Source: Pantanalinema sp. (GTDB taxonomy: Bacteria > Cyanobacteriota > Sericytochromatia > S15B-MN24 > UBA4093). Taken from it: a stretch of 43,840 bases of DNA. The notes beneath the pieces are model-generated. The model was not told the origin of the DNA. It saw only the letters and a list, made by a program, of their open reading frames with translations, and ran no database searches. Both the position numbers and the translations under genes were made by a program. The stretch covers positions 1-43,840 of the forward strand of contig DATNQI010000067.1 of assembly GCA_036704125.1 (NCBI GenBank), in the 5' to 3' direction. Shown here one piece after another: positions 32,950 to 41,589 of the stretch. Numbering within the stretch: the stretch's first letter is position 1; the number at the start of each line of letters is the position of its first letter.

Positions 32950-35760
32950 TTGGAATACAAGCAGACAGTCAATCTCCCGTCGACGGATTTCCCCATGCGC
33001 GCCAACTCCGCGGCGCGCGAGCCCGAGATCCAGGCCCTCTGGCAAGAGCAGCGCGTCTACGAGCGCATCCAGGAGCGTCGCGCCGAGGCGCCCAGCTACA
33101 TCCTCCACGACGGCCCTCCCTATTCCAGCTCCGGGGCGATCCACATCGGCCACGCGATGAACAAGACCCTCAAGGACATCGTGGTCAAGTACAAGAACCT
33201 CGCGGGCTTCCGCGCCCCCTTCGTGCCGGGCTACGACACCCACGGCCTTCCCACGGAGCTTGCGGCCCTCAAGGAGCTCAAGGCCAAGCACCAGGACCTC
33301 GCCCCGCTCGAGGTGCGCCGGCTGAGCCGCCAGTTCGCCCTCAAGTCCATCGAGAGCCAGAAGGGCCACTTCATGCGCCTGGGCGGCTTCGGGGACTGGG
33401 AAAACCCCTACGTGACGATGGACCCCGCCTTCGAGGCGCAGCAGATCCGCGTCTTCGGCCAGATGGCCCACAAGGGCTACATCTACAAGGGCCTCAAGCC
33501 GGTCTACTGGTGCTCGTTCGACACCACCGCCCTGGCCGAGGCCGAGGTGGAGTACGCCGACCACGTCAGCCCCTCGATCTTCGTCCGATTCGCGCTCAAG
33601 TCGGCCCCGGCTTCCGCGACCCTCGTCGGCGAGCTGCTGGCCAAGGGCGATCGCCCGGTCAGCATGGCCATCTGGACCACCACTCCCTGGACCCTGCCCG
33701 CGAACCTCGCGATCGCGGTGGGCCCCGAGATCGACTACGTCGTGCTCGACTCCGCCGAGCACGGCTACCTGGTGGTGGCCGAGGACCTGGTCGACGCCTT
33801 CTTGGCAGACACCGCCCTGAGCGCGACCCGCGTGGGCGAGAGCTTCAAGGGGGCCCTGCTCGAGGGCGCCCGCTACCGCCACGTCTTCCTGGACCGGGAG
33901 AGCCCGGTCATCCTGGGGGACCACGTCACGACCGAGACGGGCTCGGGGGCGGTCCACACCGCGCCCGGCCACGGCGTCGAGGACTACGAGGTCGGCCAGA
34001 AGTACGGCCTGGACGTGCTCGCTCCGCTCAACGACCGGGGCATCTTCCTCGAGGAGGCGGGCCCCCTGGTCGCGGGCCAGCACTACTCCAAGGCCAACGC
34101 GGTGATCATCGAGGAGCTCGGCAGGCTCGGCGTGCTCCTGGGCCACAAGGACCTGGGCCACTCCTATCCCCACTGCTGGCGCTGCAAGCACCCGGTCATC
34201 TTCCGGGCGACCGAGCAGTGGTTCGCCTCGATCGACGGCTTCCGCCAGGCCGCCCTCGACGCCATCAAGGGCGTTCAGTGGGTGCCGAGCTTCGGCGAGG
34301 TCCGCATCTCGAACATGATCGCCGATCGCTCCGACTGGTGCATCTCGCGCCAGCGCTCGTGGGGCGTCCCCATCCCGGTCTTCTACTGCCAGGCCGACAA
34401 CGAGCCCCTCTTGACCCCCGAGTCGATCGAGGCGGTGGCCTCGCGGTTCGCCGTCGAGGGGGCCGATGCCTGGTGGGTCCACGACGCCAAGGCCCTCTTG
34501 CCCGAAGGCACGGCCTGCGCCAGGTGCGGCGGCCATGACTTCCGCAAGGAAACCGACATCATGGACGTGTGGTTCGATTCGGGCTCGAGCTGGTCGGCGG
34601 TCCTCGAGGCCCGCCCCGAGCTCAACTTCCCGGCGGACCTGTACCTGGAGGGCGCCGACCAGTACCGCGGCTGGTTCCAGTCGTCGCTCTTGACGGCCAT
34701 CGCCACCCGGGGCGTCGCCCCCTACAAGACCGTGCTGACCCACGGCTTCACCATGGACGGCCAGGGCCGCAAGATGTCCAAGTCGCTCGGCAACATGGTC
34801 GAGCCGATCGAGGTCATCAAGCACTACGGCGCCGACGTGCTGCGCCTGTACGTGTCGAGCGTGGACTACACCGGCGACGTGCGCATCTCGGAGCTCATCC
34901 TCAAGCAGCTCTCGGAGGTGTACCGCAAGATCCGCAACACCGCCCGCTACCTGATCAGCAACCTCTCCGACTTCGACCCCGCGCGCCACGCGGTGCCGGT
35001 CGATCAGCTCACCGAGCTCGACCGCTACGCCCTGCACCGCCTGCAGGAGGTCATCGCCGAGGTCACCCAGGCCTTCGACCGCTTCGAGTTCTACCGCTTC
35101 TACCAGGTCATCCAGAACTACTGCGTGGTGGACCTGTCGAGCTTCTACCTGGACGTGGTCAAGGACAGGCTCTACGCCTCGGCGCCCAGCGCCCACGACC
35201 GCCGCAGCACCCAGACGGTCCTCTGCGAGATCCTGAAGGCCCTGACCCTGATGATCTCGCCGGTGCTGTCGCACCTGGCCGAGGACATCCACCAGAACCT
35301 GAGCCCCGCCATCAAGGGCGACGCGCCGAGCGTCTTCTTGCTCGACTGGCCCAAGGCGGAGGCGGCCAAGATGGACGAGGCGCTCGCCAAGCGCTACGGC
35401 GCCCTCATCCCCCTGCGAGAGGCCGTCAACAAGGCGCTCGAGGAGGCCCGCAAGGAGAAGCTGATCGGCACGAGCCTGGCGGCCTCGGTGACGCTCGTTC
35501 CTCGCACCGAGCAGGTCCACGACCTGCTCGTGGGCCTGGGCGAGAGCCTTCCCAAGCTGCTCATCGTCTCGCACGTCACGGTGGCGCCTGCGAGCGACCA
35601 GCTCGAGGCCGAGGGCGACCTGGGGGTGACGGTCCAGGCTGCCCCAGGCGCCAAGTGCGAGCGGTGCTGGACCTTCTCGCTCACGGTGGGCGAGAGCCCG
35701 GCGCACCCGACGCTCTGCTCACGCTGCGTCGGGGTGATGAACGACCTGGTCGGCGTATAA
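32950..35760 (+). CDS. ileS: Isoleucyl-tRNA synthetase
   Basis: I take TTG 32950 as start: the product begins EYKQTVNLPSTDFPMRAN, the family's usual N-terminus, TGGAG precedes it, and a promoter lies after the longer alternative start. The 936-residue class I enzyme charges tRNA-Ile and edits Val-tRNA-Ile. HIGH is at 65-68, the editing domain (CP1) includes WTTTPWTLPANLAIAVGPE, and KMSKS is at 608-612. The C-terminal zinc finger has C903, C906, C923 and C926 (CERCWTF ... LCSRC), as in the typical bacterial form. A purine-rich 50-base gap leads to the acetyltransferase gene. Confidence 0.96.
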   Translation: MEYKQTVNLPSTDFPMRANSAAREPEIQALWQEQRVYERIQERRAEAPSYILHDGPPYSSSGAIHIGHAMNKTLKDIVVKYKNLAGFRAPFVPGYDTHGLPTELAALKELKAKHQDLAPLEVRRLSRQFALKSIESQKGHFMRLGGFGDWENPYVTMDPAFEAQQIRVFGQMAHKGYIYKGLKPVYWCSFDTTALAEAEVEYADHVSPSIFVRFALKSAPASATLVGELLAKGDRPVSMAIWTTTPWTLPANLAIAVGPEIDYVVLDSAEHGYLVVAEDLVDAFLADTALSATRVGESFKGALLEGARYRHVFLDRESPVILGDHVTTETGSGAVHTAPGHGVEDYEVGQKYGLDVLAPLNDRGIFLEEAGPLVAGQHYSKANAVIIEELGRLGVLLGHKDLGHSYPHCWRCKHPVIFRATEQWFASIDGFRQAALDAIKGVQWVPSFGEVRISNMIADRSDWCISRQRSWGVPIPVFYCQADNEPLLTPESIEAVASRFAVEGADAWWVHDAKALLPEGTACARCGGHDFRKETDIMDVWFDSGSSWSAVLEARPELNFPADLYLEGADQYRGWFQSSLLTAIATRGVAPYKTVLTHGFTMDGQGRKMSKSLGNMVEPIEVIKHYGADVLRLYVSSVDYTGDVRISELILKQLSEVYRKIRNTARYLISNLSDFDPARHAVPVDQLTELDRYALHRLQEVIAEVTQAFDRFEFYRFYQVIQNYCVVDLSSFYLDVVKDRLYASAPSAHDRRSTQTVLCEILKALTLMISPVLSHLAEDIHQNLSPAIKGDAPSVFLLDWPKAEAAKMDEALAKRYGALIPLREAVNKALEEARKEKLIGTSLAASVTLVPRTEQVHDLLVGLGESLPKLLIVSHVTVAPASDQLEAEGDLGVTVQAAPGAKCERCWTFSLTVGESPAHPTLCSRCVGVMNDLVGV

Positions 35761-35810
35761 CAAAGGTGAGGCGGGGGACGACGGCGTTCCCCCAGCGCGA
35801 AGGAGGATCG

Positions 35811-36770
35811 ATGGAGACCCTGACCCAGCACACCGGCGACATCCGGATCCGCAAGTTCGAGATCAGCGATCTGCCCCGGGTGGCCGAGATCCGCAACGCC
35901 TCGATCGCGATCTCGCCCGACTTCTACTCGATGACCGTCGATAGGGTGCGCCCGCCCTCGGACGCGACCGACCTCCAGCTGACCAGCGAGATCCTGGTGG
36001 CCGAGCTGGACGGGGACGTGCGCGGCTACGTCCACATCTACACCGACCCCTCGCTCCTGACCCAGGGCCGCATCAACATCGACGCGCTGCACGTGCACCC
36101 CGACGAGCAGCGCAGCGGGGTGGGCACCCTCCTCATCAAGGCCGCGATCCAGAAGGGGCAGGAGTGGGGCGGCCGCTACCTGAGCATCTCCATCCCGGCG
36201 GGCGTCGTCAGCTCCCAGACCTTCCTGCTCAAGCACGAGTTCCAGCTGGTGCGCTACTTCTGGAAGCTGCGCCACGCGAGCCTCGCCGACCTGCCCGATC
36301 CCGTGCTTCCCGAGGGCTTCGCCTTCCGCCCCTTCCGCCAGGGCATCGACGAGGATGCCTTCCTGTGCCTCCTCAACGCCTCCTTCGCGGAGCACTGGGA
36401 CTTCGCCCCGGTCAACCGCGGCGAGCTGGAGCGCTGGAAGCAGCGCCCCGACTTCAACCCCCGCGGCTCGTTCTTCGTGACCCACGGCGGCCGGGACGTG
36501 GCGGTGGCCACCGTGCTGATCGATCGCCAGATGGACGAGGAGACCCGGGAGGGGGCCGCGCGCATCTTCGAGTTCGGCGTGCTGCCCGAGTTCCGCGGCA
36601 AGGGGCTCGGCTACAACATCCTGCTGAAGGCCGCCCAGTTCGCCCGCGCCGAGGAGCTGCCCGCTCTCGAGCTCATCGTGGACGGTCTCAACGATCAGGC
36701 CAAGGCCATGTACGAGCGGGTCGGCTTCCAGCAGAAGCGGGCGATCCTGGTCTTCCACAAGGCGATTTAG
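35811..36770 (+). CDS. Tandem GNAT acetyltransferase
   Basis: ATG 35811 follows AAGGAGGA. The 319-residue protein contains two GNAT N-acyltransferase domains. The first (about residues 8-150) has acetyl-CoA motif LHVHPDEQRSGVGTLLIKAA; the second (about 165-318) has EFGVLPEFRGKGLGYNILLKAA and ends YERVGFQQKRAILVF. Both pyrophosphate-binding loops (Q/R-x-x-G-x-G) look intact. The substrate cannot be told. Two-domain GNATs include MshD, but nothing else here suggests mycothiol. It lies between ileS and pgeF, one base before the latter. Confidence 0.88.
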   Translation: METLTQHTGDIRIRKFEISDLPRVAEIRNASIAISPDFYSMTVDRVRPPSDATDLQLTSEILVAELDGDVRGYVHIYTDPSLLTQGRINIDALHVHPDEQRSGVGTLLIKAAIQKGQEWGGRYLSISIPAGVVSSQTFLLKHEFQLVRYFWKLRHASLADLPDPVLPEGFAFRPFRQGIDEDAFLCLLNASFAEHWDFAPVNRGELERWKQRPDFNPRGSFFVTHGGRDVAVATVLIDRQMDEETREGAARIFEFGVLPEFRGKGLGYNILLKAAQFARAEELPALELIVDGLNDQAKAMYERVGFQQKRAILVFHKAI

Positions 36771-36771
36771 C

Positions 36772-37527
36772 ATGGCCTTCGAGGTCGCCCAGGCGCTCGG
36801 GGTCGTCCTGGTCCGCTGCACCGACCTTTCGAGCCGCCACGCCTTCTCCACCCGGCTGGGCGGCACCAGCGAGGCGCCCTTCGCCGGGCTCAACCTCGGT
36901 CTCTCGGCGGGCGACGCCCGCGACCGGGTCCTTTCCAACCGGGAGCGTTTCGTGGCGGCCGCAGGCTTCTCGGGGCCGATCCAGGTGGCGCACCAGGTCC
37001 ACGGGGCCGAGGTTCACGCCGCCCCGGTCCCTCAAGGGGCCAAGGGCGACGTGGTGATCACCGACCGGCCGGCCACCCCGGTGGGGGTCTTCGTCGCCGA
37101 CTGCGTGCCGATCCTCATGGAAGACGCGCGCACCGGAGCGGTGGCGGCCGTGCATGCCGGGTGGCGCGGGACGGCCCAGAAGGCCGTGATGGCCGCCGTC
37201 GAGGCCATGGAGGCGCGCTTCGGCACGCGCCCCGAGGACCTGCGCGCGGCGATCGGGCCCTCGATCAAGGGGTGCTGCTACCGGGTGGGGCCTGAGGTCG
37301 TCGCGGCCCTCGCGCACCTGAGCGCGCCCGGGGCGGTCGTCCGGCGCGAGGGGGAGGCGACCTTCGTGGACCTCCAGGAGGCCAACCGCCAGCTGCTGGT
37401 GAGCGCCGGGGTGGCCGAGGTCCACGTGAGCGGCATGTGCACCCACTGCGCGAGCGACCTGTTCTTCTCGTATCGCCGGGACGGCGAGCGCTCGGGCCGC
37501 ATGCTCGCGGTCATCGAGCGCGCTTGA
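36772..37527 (+). CDS. pgeF: Peptidoglycan-editing / multicopper-oxidase-like protein (PgeF, YfiH)
   Basis: A 251-residue laccase-domain protein. Signatures are HQVHGAEVHAAPV, VFVADCVPILMEDARTGAVAAVHAGWRGTAQKAV, IGPSIKGCCYRVG and MCTHCASDLFFSYRRDG, which supply the His/Cys site of the family. E. coli YfiH (PgeF) is reported to keep L-Ala at the first stem-peptide position by removing misincorporated L-Ser from precursors; other members are described as purine nucleoside phosphorylases/oxidases. Proximity to dcw genes fits the murein role. Start ATG 36772 directly follows the acetyltransferase stop. Confidence 0.92.
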   Translation: MAFEVAQALGVVLVRCTDLSSRHAFSTRLGGTSEAPFAGLNLGLSAGDARDRVLSNRERFVAAAGFSGPIQVAHQVHGAEVHAAPVPQGAKGDVVITDRPATPVGVFVADCVPILMEDARTGAVAAVHAGWRGTAQKAVMAAVEAMEARFGTRPEDLRAAIGPSIKGCCYRVGPEVVAALAHLSAPGAVVRREGEATFVDLQEANRQLLVSAGVAEVHVSGMCTHCASDLFFSYRRDGERSGRMLAVIERA

Positions 37528-37634
37528 TTACTTTTCGTCTGTGATCGCTGCGCTGGGCGCGTCGACTCAAGTATGCTTTAATGCAGCAGCAATTTTGAAT
37601 GCACCCTCTCGACATAGCAAAGGAGATAGTCCGC

Positions 37635-38423
37635 ATGCGTTATCTGAACGCCCTTGCGATCGCCGCGATCGCGACCGCCGTCGCCACCCCCGCCTTCGCC
37701 CAGATGAAGACCAGCGCCCCCAAGTCGTCGGCCCCCGCCGCCAAGGCCGCTGCGGCCGCCGGTAACGGCGTCGCCTCGGGCGACGATCAGTTCCGCCGCA
37801 CCAACATCGGCGGCGTCGAGCGCGCCCAGGTCCAGGGCGATGGCAACGCCGTCATGGGCTTCACCAGCCTCTCGCTCGGCATGGGCAACAACCTCGAAGT
37901 CGGCCTGACCGGCCCCTTCGGCGTCTCGCTGAACCCCGGCTTCGGCTTCAACACCCCGGGCTTCTACGGCAAGATGCTCCTGGTGGACGCGGGTGCTCTC
38001 TCGGTGGCCGTCGGCGGCAACGTGGGCCTCAACTTCAACTCGGCGGGTAACACCTTCGGCCTGCCCCTGGGCGTGTCCCTGCCGGTGTCGTTCTGGGCCC
38101 TCGGCCCCGGCAACCTGCACGTCGTCCCGGGCGTCGGCCTGGCCATCGGCAATGCCGGCAACACCGTCACTCCGAACCTGAACGTGGCCTACGAGCTGCC
38201 CATGATGTCGCGCTGGACGCTCGTCATCAGCGACACGGCCAACTTCGCCGGCGCGACCGCCAACTCCCTCAACGTCGGCTCGCGCGTGGCCCTCTCGCCC
38301 AACCTGACGGCTGACGTCGGCGGCGTCTCCTTCAACGGCACCACCCTCACCCTCACCGCCCTCAGCGTCGGCGGCACCTTCGGTGGCAAGGTCGGCGACC
38401 TCCAGAAGATGTGGGGGCTCTAA
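37635..38423 (+). CDS. Exported beta-barrel-like protein
   Basis: ATG 37635 has AAAGGAG upstream and opens a signal peptide (MRYLNALAIAAIATAVATPAFA, cut before QMKTS). After an Ala/Lys/Ser linker, the rest of the 262-residue protein is alternating Gly/Asn-rich strands (GFTSLSLGMGNNLEVGLTG, LSVAVGGNVGLNFNS, LGVSLPVSFWALG, LNVAYELPMMSRWTLVISD, LNVGSRVALSPNLTADVGGVS, LTLTALSVGGTFGGKV). That is the pattern of an 8-12 strand outer-membrane barrel. It ends in Leu rather than Phe. No specific porin family is recognised. It has its own terminator. Confidence 0.75.
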   Translation: MRYLNALAIAAIATAVATPAFAQMKTSAPKSSAPAAKAAAAAGNGVASGDDQFRRTNIGGVERAQVQGDGNAVMGFTSLSLGMGNNLEVGLTGPFGVSLNPGFGFNTPGFYGKMLLVDAGALSVAVGGNVGLNFNSAGNTFGLPLGVSLPVSFWALGPGNLHVVPGVGLAIGNAGNTVTPNLNVAYELPMMSRWTLVISDTANFAGATANSLNVGSRVALSPNLTADVGGVSFNGTTLTLTALSVGGTFGGKVGDLQKMWGL

Positions 38424-38446
38424 CCCGTCTCGTAGACGAAACAAGC

Positions 38447-38482
38447 GGGGGCCACGCTCGATCGAGCGCGGCCCCCATTTTT
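38447..38482 (+). terminator. Terminator between convergent genes
   Basis: GGGGGCC-A-CGCTCGA / TCGAGCG-C-GGCCCCC stem (38447-38476) followed by ATTTTT. It can serve the barrel gene and perhaps also the convergent GGDEF/HD-GYP gene. Confidence 0.9.
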
Positions 38483-38495
38483 GCGCGCCGTCCCG

Positions 38496-40157
38496 CTACA
38501 GCATCCCGACGAAGAGCTCGACCAGCTCGGGATTGAACTGGGTGCCCGCGCAGCGGCGGATCTCCGCGATCGCCTCCGCCTGCTCCATGCTCGGCCCGAA
38601 GGCGTACCCTTGGCGCGTGAGCGCGTCGTAGGTGTCGCACAGAGCGAGGATCTGGGCGCCGAGGGGGATGTCGCCGGCGCTGAGGCCCTCGGGGTAGCCC
38701 CTGCCGTCCCAGCGCTCGTGGTGGTAGAGCACCGCCTCGCGCAGCCCGGCGAAGGTGCTGAAGCGCGAGAGGATGGTGACGCCGGCCTGGGAGTGGGACT
38801 TCATCTGCTCCCACTCGTGGTCGTCGAGGCCCGAGGTCTTGAGCAGCACCGAGTCGGGGAGCGCGAGCATCCCCACGTCGTGCAGCATCCCCGCGATCAT
38901 CAGAGCCTCTTGCTTGTCCGCGGCCAGCCCCAGGGCCTTGCCCATGCGCAGCGCAAGGTCCCCCACCGCCTCCGAGTGGCCGTGCAGCATGGGGCTGCGC
39001 AGCTCGATGGCCGCCGAGAGGGCGCGGGCGAGCGCCAGGAACATCTCCTGCGAGCCCTTGCGCGGTGCGCCGATGGCGTTCACCGCCTCGGCCGCCGGTC
39101 CCGTGGCGCGCACGACGCGGTTGCGGCCGGCGTTCTTCGCGGCGTAGAGGGCCGCGTCCGCCCGATTGATGAGCTCCTTGGGGGTGGTGACGTCGGGGGT
39201 CAGCGAGGCGAGGCCGATGGAGGCCGTGACCTTGAGGCTGCGCGCGGGGGAGATCGGGATCTCCTTGTCGGCGAGGGTCAGCCGGAGGCGCTCGGCGATC
39301 GCGAAGGCCTCGTCCTCGGCCGTCTGGGGCAGGATGATGGTGAACTCCTCGCCGCCGTAGCGCGCGGCGAGGTCCGTGGGCTTCAGGCTCTCCTTGAGCA
39401 TGGCGGCGGCTTCCTTGAGCACCATGTCACCCGCCTGGTGGCCGTGGTTGTCGTTGATCGACTTGAAGTGGTCCAGGTCGACCATCAAGAGGCTCAGGGG
39501 CGATGGGGTCTCGAGGCTCTCGCTGAGGTCGTCGGCCAGCCGCTCCTGGAAGTAGGCATGGGTCGCCAGGCCCGTGAGGCCGTCGGTGATGGCCTGGTGC
39601 TGCGCCGCCTCGTAGAGGTCGTAGAGGTTCAGGGCCATCTCCATCTGGCGCTCGTGCGCGTCGTTGGCCCGGGACTTCGCCTCCTCCGCCTCGCGCCGGG
39701 CCGCGAGGTAGCCGGCGCGATCGCGGGCGAAGCGCGCGAGCAGCAGGAGGCGAGCGTCGAGTTCGGTCTGGTCGGACGGCCGCGCGGCCAGGCGCAGGGC
39801 CAGGGTGATTTGGGCTTCCTCGTGCACGCACAGGCGCAGGAAGATCCACGCGCCATGCGGTGCCAGCGGGATCAGGCAGGCGGTGTCGAGCGGGATGTCG
39901 AGCGGCACCGCCGGCAGGTCCCCCGAACCCTCCGGGCTCACGGCGAGCGGCTCGCCGGCCACGTCGAACACGGCCCCCGCGTCGGATCCCGAGGCCCTCA
40001 TGGCCTGCTCGAGCAGCACGGAAGGCAGTTTGCTCAAGGAGGTCGCGTGGGTGAAGGCTTCATGGGCATCCGCCAGGGCCCTGAACGGTCCGACGCCGTG
40101 GTTCTGGCTGGAGGGGCCGGCGCCCAGCTCGCTGGGGCCGTGAGTGTTCGCGTTCAT
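38496..40157 (-). CDS. GGDEF + HD-GYP cyclic-di-GMP signalling protein
   Basis: A 553-residue cytosolic protein; ATG 40157 follows AGAGGG. Residues about 25-150 look like a GAF-type sensor. A helix (about 150-188) ends with HERQMEMALNLYDLYEAAQHQ, a motif shared with the divergent gene. The GGDEF domain (189-350) starts ITDGLTGL and has active-site GGEEF at 268-272, so diguanylate cyclase activity is plausible. Its inhibitory-site position reads KPTD instead of RxxD. The HD-GYP domain (about 370-553) has HGH (392-394), HD (426-427) and HHERWDGRGYP (479-489), so phosphodiesterase activity is also plausible. It may therefore both make and break c-di-GMP under sensor control. Confidence 0.93.
   Translation of the reverse strand: MNANTHGPSELGAGPSSQNHGVGPFRALADAHEAFTHATSLSKLPSVLLEQAMRASGSDAGAVFDVAGEPLAVSPEGSGDLPAVPLDIPLDTACLIPLAPHGAWIFLRLCVHEEAQITLALRLAARPSDQTELDARLLLLARFARDRAGYLAARREAEEAKSRANDAHERQMEMALNLYDLYEAAQHQAITDGLTGLATHAYFQERLADDLSESLETPSPLSLLMVDLDHFKSINDNHGHQAGDMVLKEAAAMLKESLKPTDLAARYGGEEFTIILPQTAEDEAFAIAERLRLTLADKEIPISPARSLKVTASIGLASLTPDVTTPKELINRADAALYAAKNAGRNRVVRATGPAAEAVNAIGAPRKGSQEMFLALARALSAAIELRSPMLHGHSEAVGDLALRMGKALGLAADKQEALMIAGMLHDVGMLALPDSVLLKTSGLDDHEWEQMKSHSQAGVTILSRFSTFAGLREAVLYHHERWDGRGYPEGLSAGDIPLGAQILALCDTYDALTRQGYAFGPSMEQAEAIAEIRRCAGTQFNPELVELFVGML
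39594..39635 (-). repeat. Single LYDLYE motif in the GGDEF/HD-GYP gene
   Basis: Codons 175-188 encode ALNLYDLYEAAQHQ, matching the repeat unit of the divergent gene at 40750-41037. It lies exactly at the helix leading into the GGDEF domain. Confidence 0.85.
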
Positions 40158-40293
40158 GTCGACCCTCTCGATGTTCGCTCGCTTGATTTTCTTACCCGGT
40201 GATCGGCCAAATTACCGTCCGCGCCTCGCCCCGGGATCCTCGGGAGCGCGTCAGAGCCCGCAGGCGAGCCGTTTTTGTCGCTCGCTTCGGGGG

Positions 40294-40299
40294 TATAAC
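40294..40299 (+). promoter_or_regulatory. -10 element for the signalling operon
   Basis: TATAAC with a T-rich but poor -35 region (40271-40277). It lies 31 bases before ATG 40330 in the 172-base divergent gap; only the -10 is convincing. Confidence 0.4.
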
Positions 40300-40329
40300 C
40301 ACCCTCGTTGCCGAAGGAGTGTCTAACGC

Positions 40330-41052
40330 ATGCAATGGGCCGTCTACACCACGTTCGCGCGTCGCCTGGCCGATGATGTCTCCCGGGAGACGCTGTCGGC
40401 CTTGATCGTCGCCACAGCCGTCGAGGTGGCGGATGCGGATGACGGTTGCCTGCACGCGCCGGGCCTGCGGGTTCCGATCCTGGCGATGGACCGCAAGGGG
40501 GCCTCCTGCGAGCCCTTCGGTCTCGAGGAAGCCTCCGGGACGGTCGTGCCGCTCGCCGCCCACCAGGATGCGACCGGCCTCTGGGTGCAGATCCTTCCCT
40601 TGCGGGGCTTCTCCGGGATCCTCGGCGTGCTCGCGCTGCGGCGCAGGGAGCCGTTCGCTCCCGAGGCGGCCGAAGCCCTCGAGCTGCTCGTCGCCATGGC
40701 CGCGATGGCCTGCGACTTTCGCCGCACCCAGGATCGGCACGAGCGTCAGCTGGACGCCGCGCTGGGTCTCTACGACGTGTACGCGCAGACCCAGCACCAG
40801 CTGGTCGCCGAGGAGCAGAAGGTGGAGGCGGCCCTTGGCCTCTACGACCTCTACGAGCAGGCCCAGCTTCAGCTGAGGGCAGAGGAGCAGAAGGTGGAGG
40901 CGGCCCTCGGCCTCTACGACCTCTACGAGGAATCGCAGAACCAGCTGAGGGCCGAGCAGGCCAAGCTCGAGGCGGCGCTCGGCCTCTACGACCTCTACGA
41001 GGCAGCCCAGAACCAGCTCATCGAACAGGAGAAGGACAAGCAGGGGCTCTGA
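40330..41052 (+). CDS. GAF-like sensor with four 24-residue LYDLYE repeats
   Basis: A 240-residue soluble protein; ATG 40330 follows AAGGAG. Residues 1-128 resemble a divergent GAF-type domain (LPLRGFSGILGVLALRRREPF, then a long helix). HERQ leads into four consecutive 24-residue repeats: 141-164, 165-188, 189-212 and 213-236. The core of each is AALGLYD-[LV]-Y-x3-Q-x-QL followed by an acidic/basic linker such as AEEQK. The unit is not a multiple of seven, so it is not a simple canonical coiled coil. The same core occurs once in the divergent GGDEF/HD-GYP protein, whose sensor half is also similar. No enzymatic domain follows, so I infer a scaffold, partner or antagonist role. First gene of a three-gene operon. 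Confidence 0.85.
   Translation: MQWAVYTTFARRLADDVSRETLSALIVATAVEVADADDGCLHAPGLRVPILAMDRKGASCEPFGLEEASGTVVPLAAHQDATGLWVQILPLRGFSGILGVLALRRREPFAPEAAEALELLVAMAAMACDFRRTQDRHERQLDAALGLYDVYAQTQHQLVAEEQKVEAALGLYDLYEQAQLQLRAEEQKVEAALGLYDLYEESQNQLRAEQAKLEAALGLYDLYEAAQNQLIEQEKDKQGL
40750..41037 (+). repeat. Four 72-bp tandem repeats (LYDLYE units)
   Basis: The units start at 40750, 40822, 40894 and 40966, each exactly 72 bases. Units 2 and 3 share long identical stretches, with AAGGTGGAGGCGGCCCT occurring in both, differing there by third-position changes. This implies recent duplication in frame. Confidence 0.92.
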
Positions 41053-41091
41053 GCCCCGCCGCGTCACCCCCCCCGGCACAAGGAGAACCCC

Positions 41092-41589
41092 ATGGCCATG
41101 ACCGCGACAGAAATCGGGGCGTCGATCACCTTCAGTCCGCGCTGGTGGAACATGATCTCGAGCACGCGGATCTTCATGGCCAGCTTCTGCGGCCATTCCT
41201 TCGGGGACGAGGACCTCTCCGACAAGATCGCCATGTCGGCGCACGAGTTGCTGGAAAATGCCGTCAAGTACTCGGTCTCGCCGGACGCGCCGGTGAACTG
41301 CACCATGCGCGTGCAGGAGGATCGGGTGATCGTTTCGGTCCAGAACGAGGCGGATTCCGCCCATTCCCGGGTGCTCCAGGAGGAGTTCGCCATCGTCCTC
41401 AAGGGCGATCCCATGGAGATGTACATCGCGAAGATGCAGGACAGCCTCATGAGCGAGAAGAATCAGCTGGGGCTCGCGCGAATCCGCGCCGAGGGCGACG
41501 CCGAGCTCAGGCTCATTACGAATGGCAACAGTGTTATCATCGAGGCAAGCTTCAGGTTGCCGGAGTCAGCGAAAGGATTGGTAGCGTAA
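41092..41589 (+). CDS. Bergerat-fold ATP-binding regulator (anti-sigma-like; Slr1658-type)
   Basis: A 165-residue protein. The start is ATG 41092 or 41098, with AAGGAG about 7 bases before the first. The N-box SAHELLENAVKYS is characteristic of HATPase_c / anti-sigma kinase folds. The G1 box is not canonical: the expected DxGxG region reads VQNEADSAH. A G2-like NQLGLARI is near residue 128. Such small ATPases pair with STAS antagonists in partner switches. The next gene overlaps its stop (TAATG). It resembles the Slr1658 regulator family of cyanobacteria as I remember it. Whether it binds ATP or phosphorylates its partner is open. Confidence 0.75.
   Translation: MAMTATEIGASITFSPRWWNMISSTRIFMASFCGHSFGDEDLSDKIAMSAHELLENAVKYSVSPDAPVNCTMRVQEDRVIVSVQNEADSAHSRVLQEEFAIVLKGDPMEMYIAKMQDSLMSEKNQLGLARIRAEGDAELRLITNGNSVIIEASFRLPESAKGLVA

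Noticed and set aside
31216-35706. Very long open frame on the minus strand opposite sbp, ftsZ and ileS
   Set aside because: It is antisense to clearly recognisable genes; its Ala/Gly/Val/Leu/Asp-rich translation is typical of GC-rich shadow frames and shows no domain.
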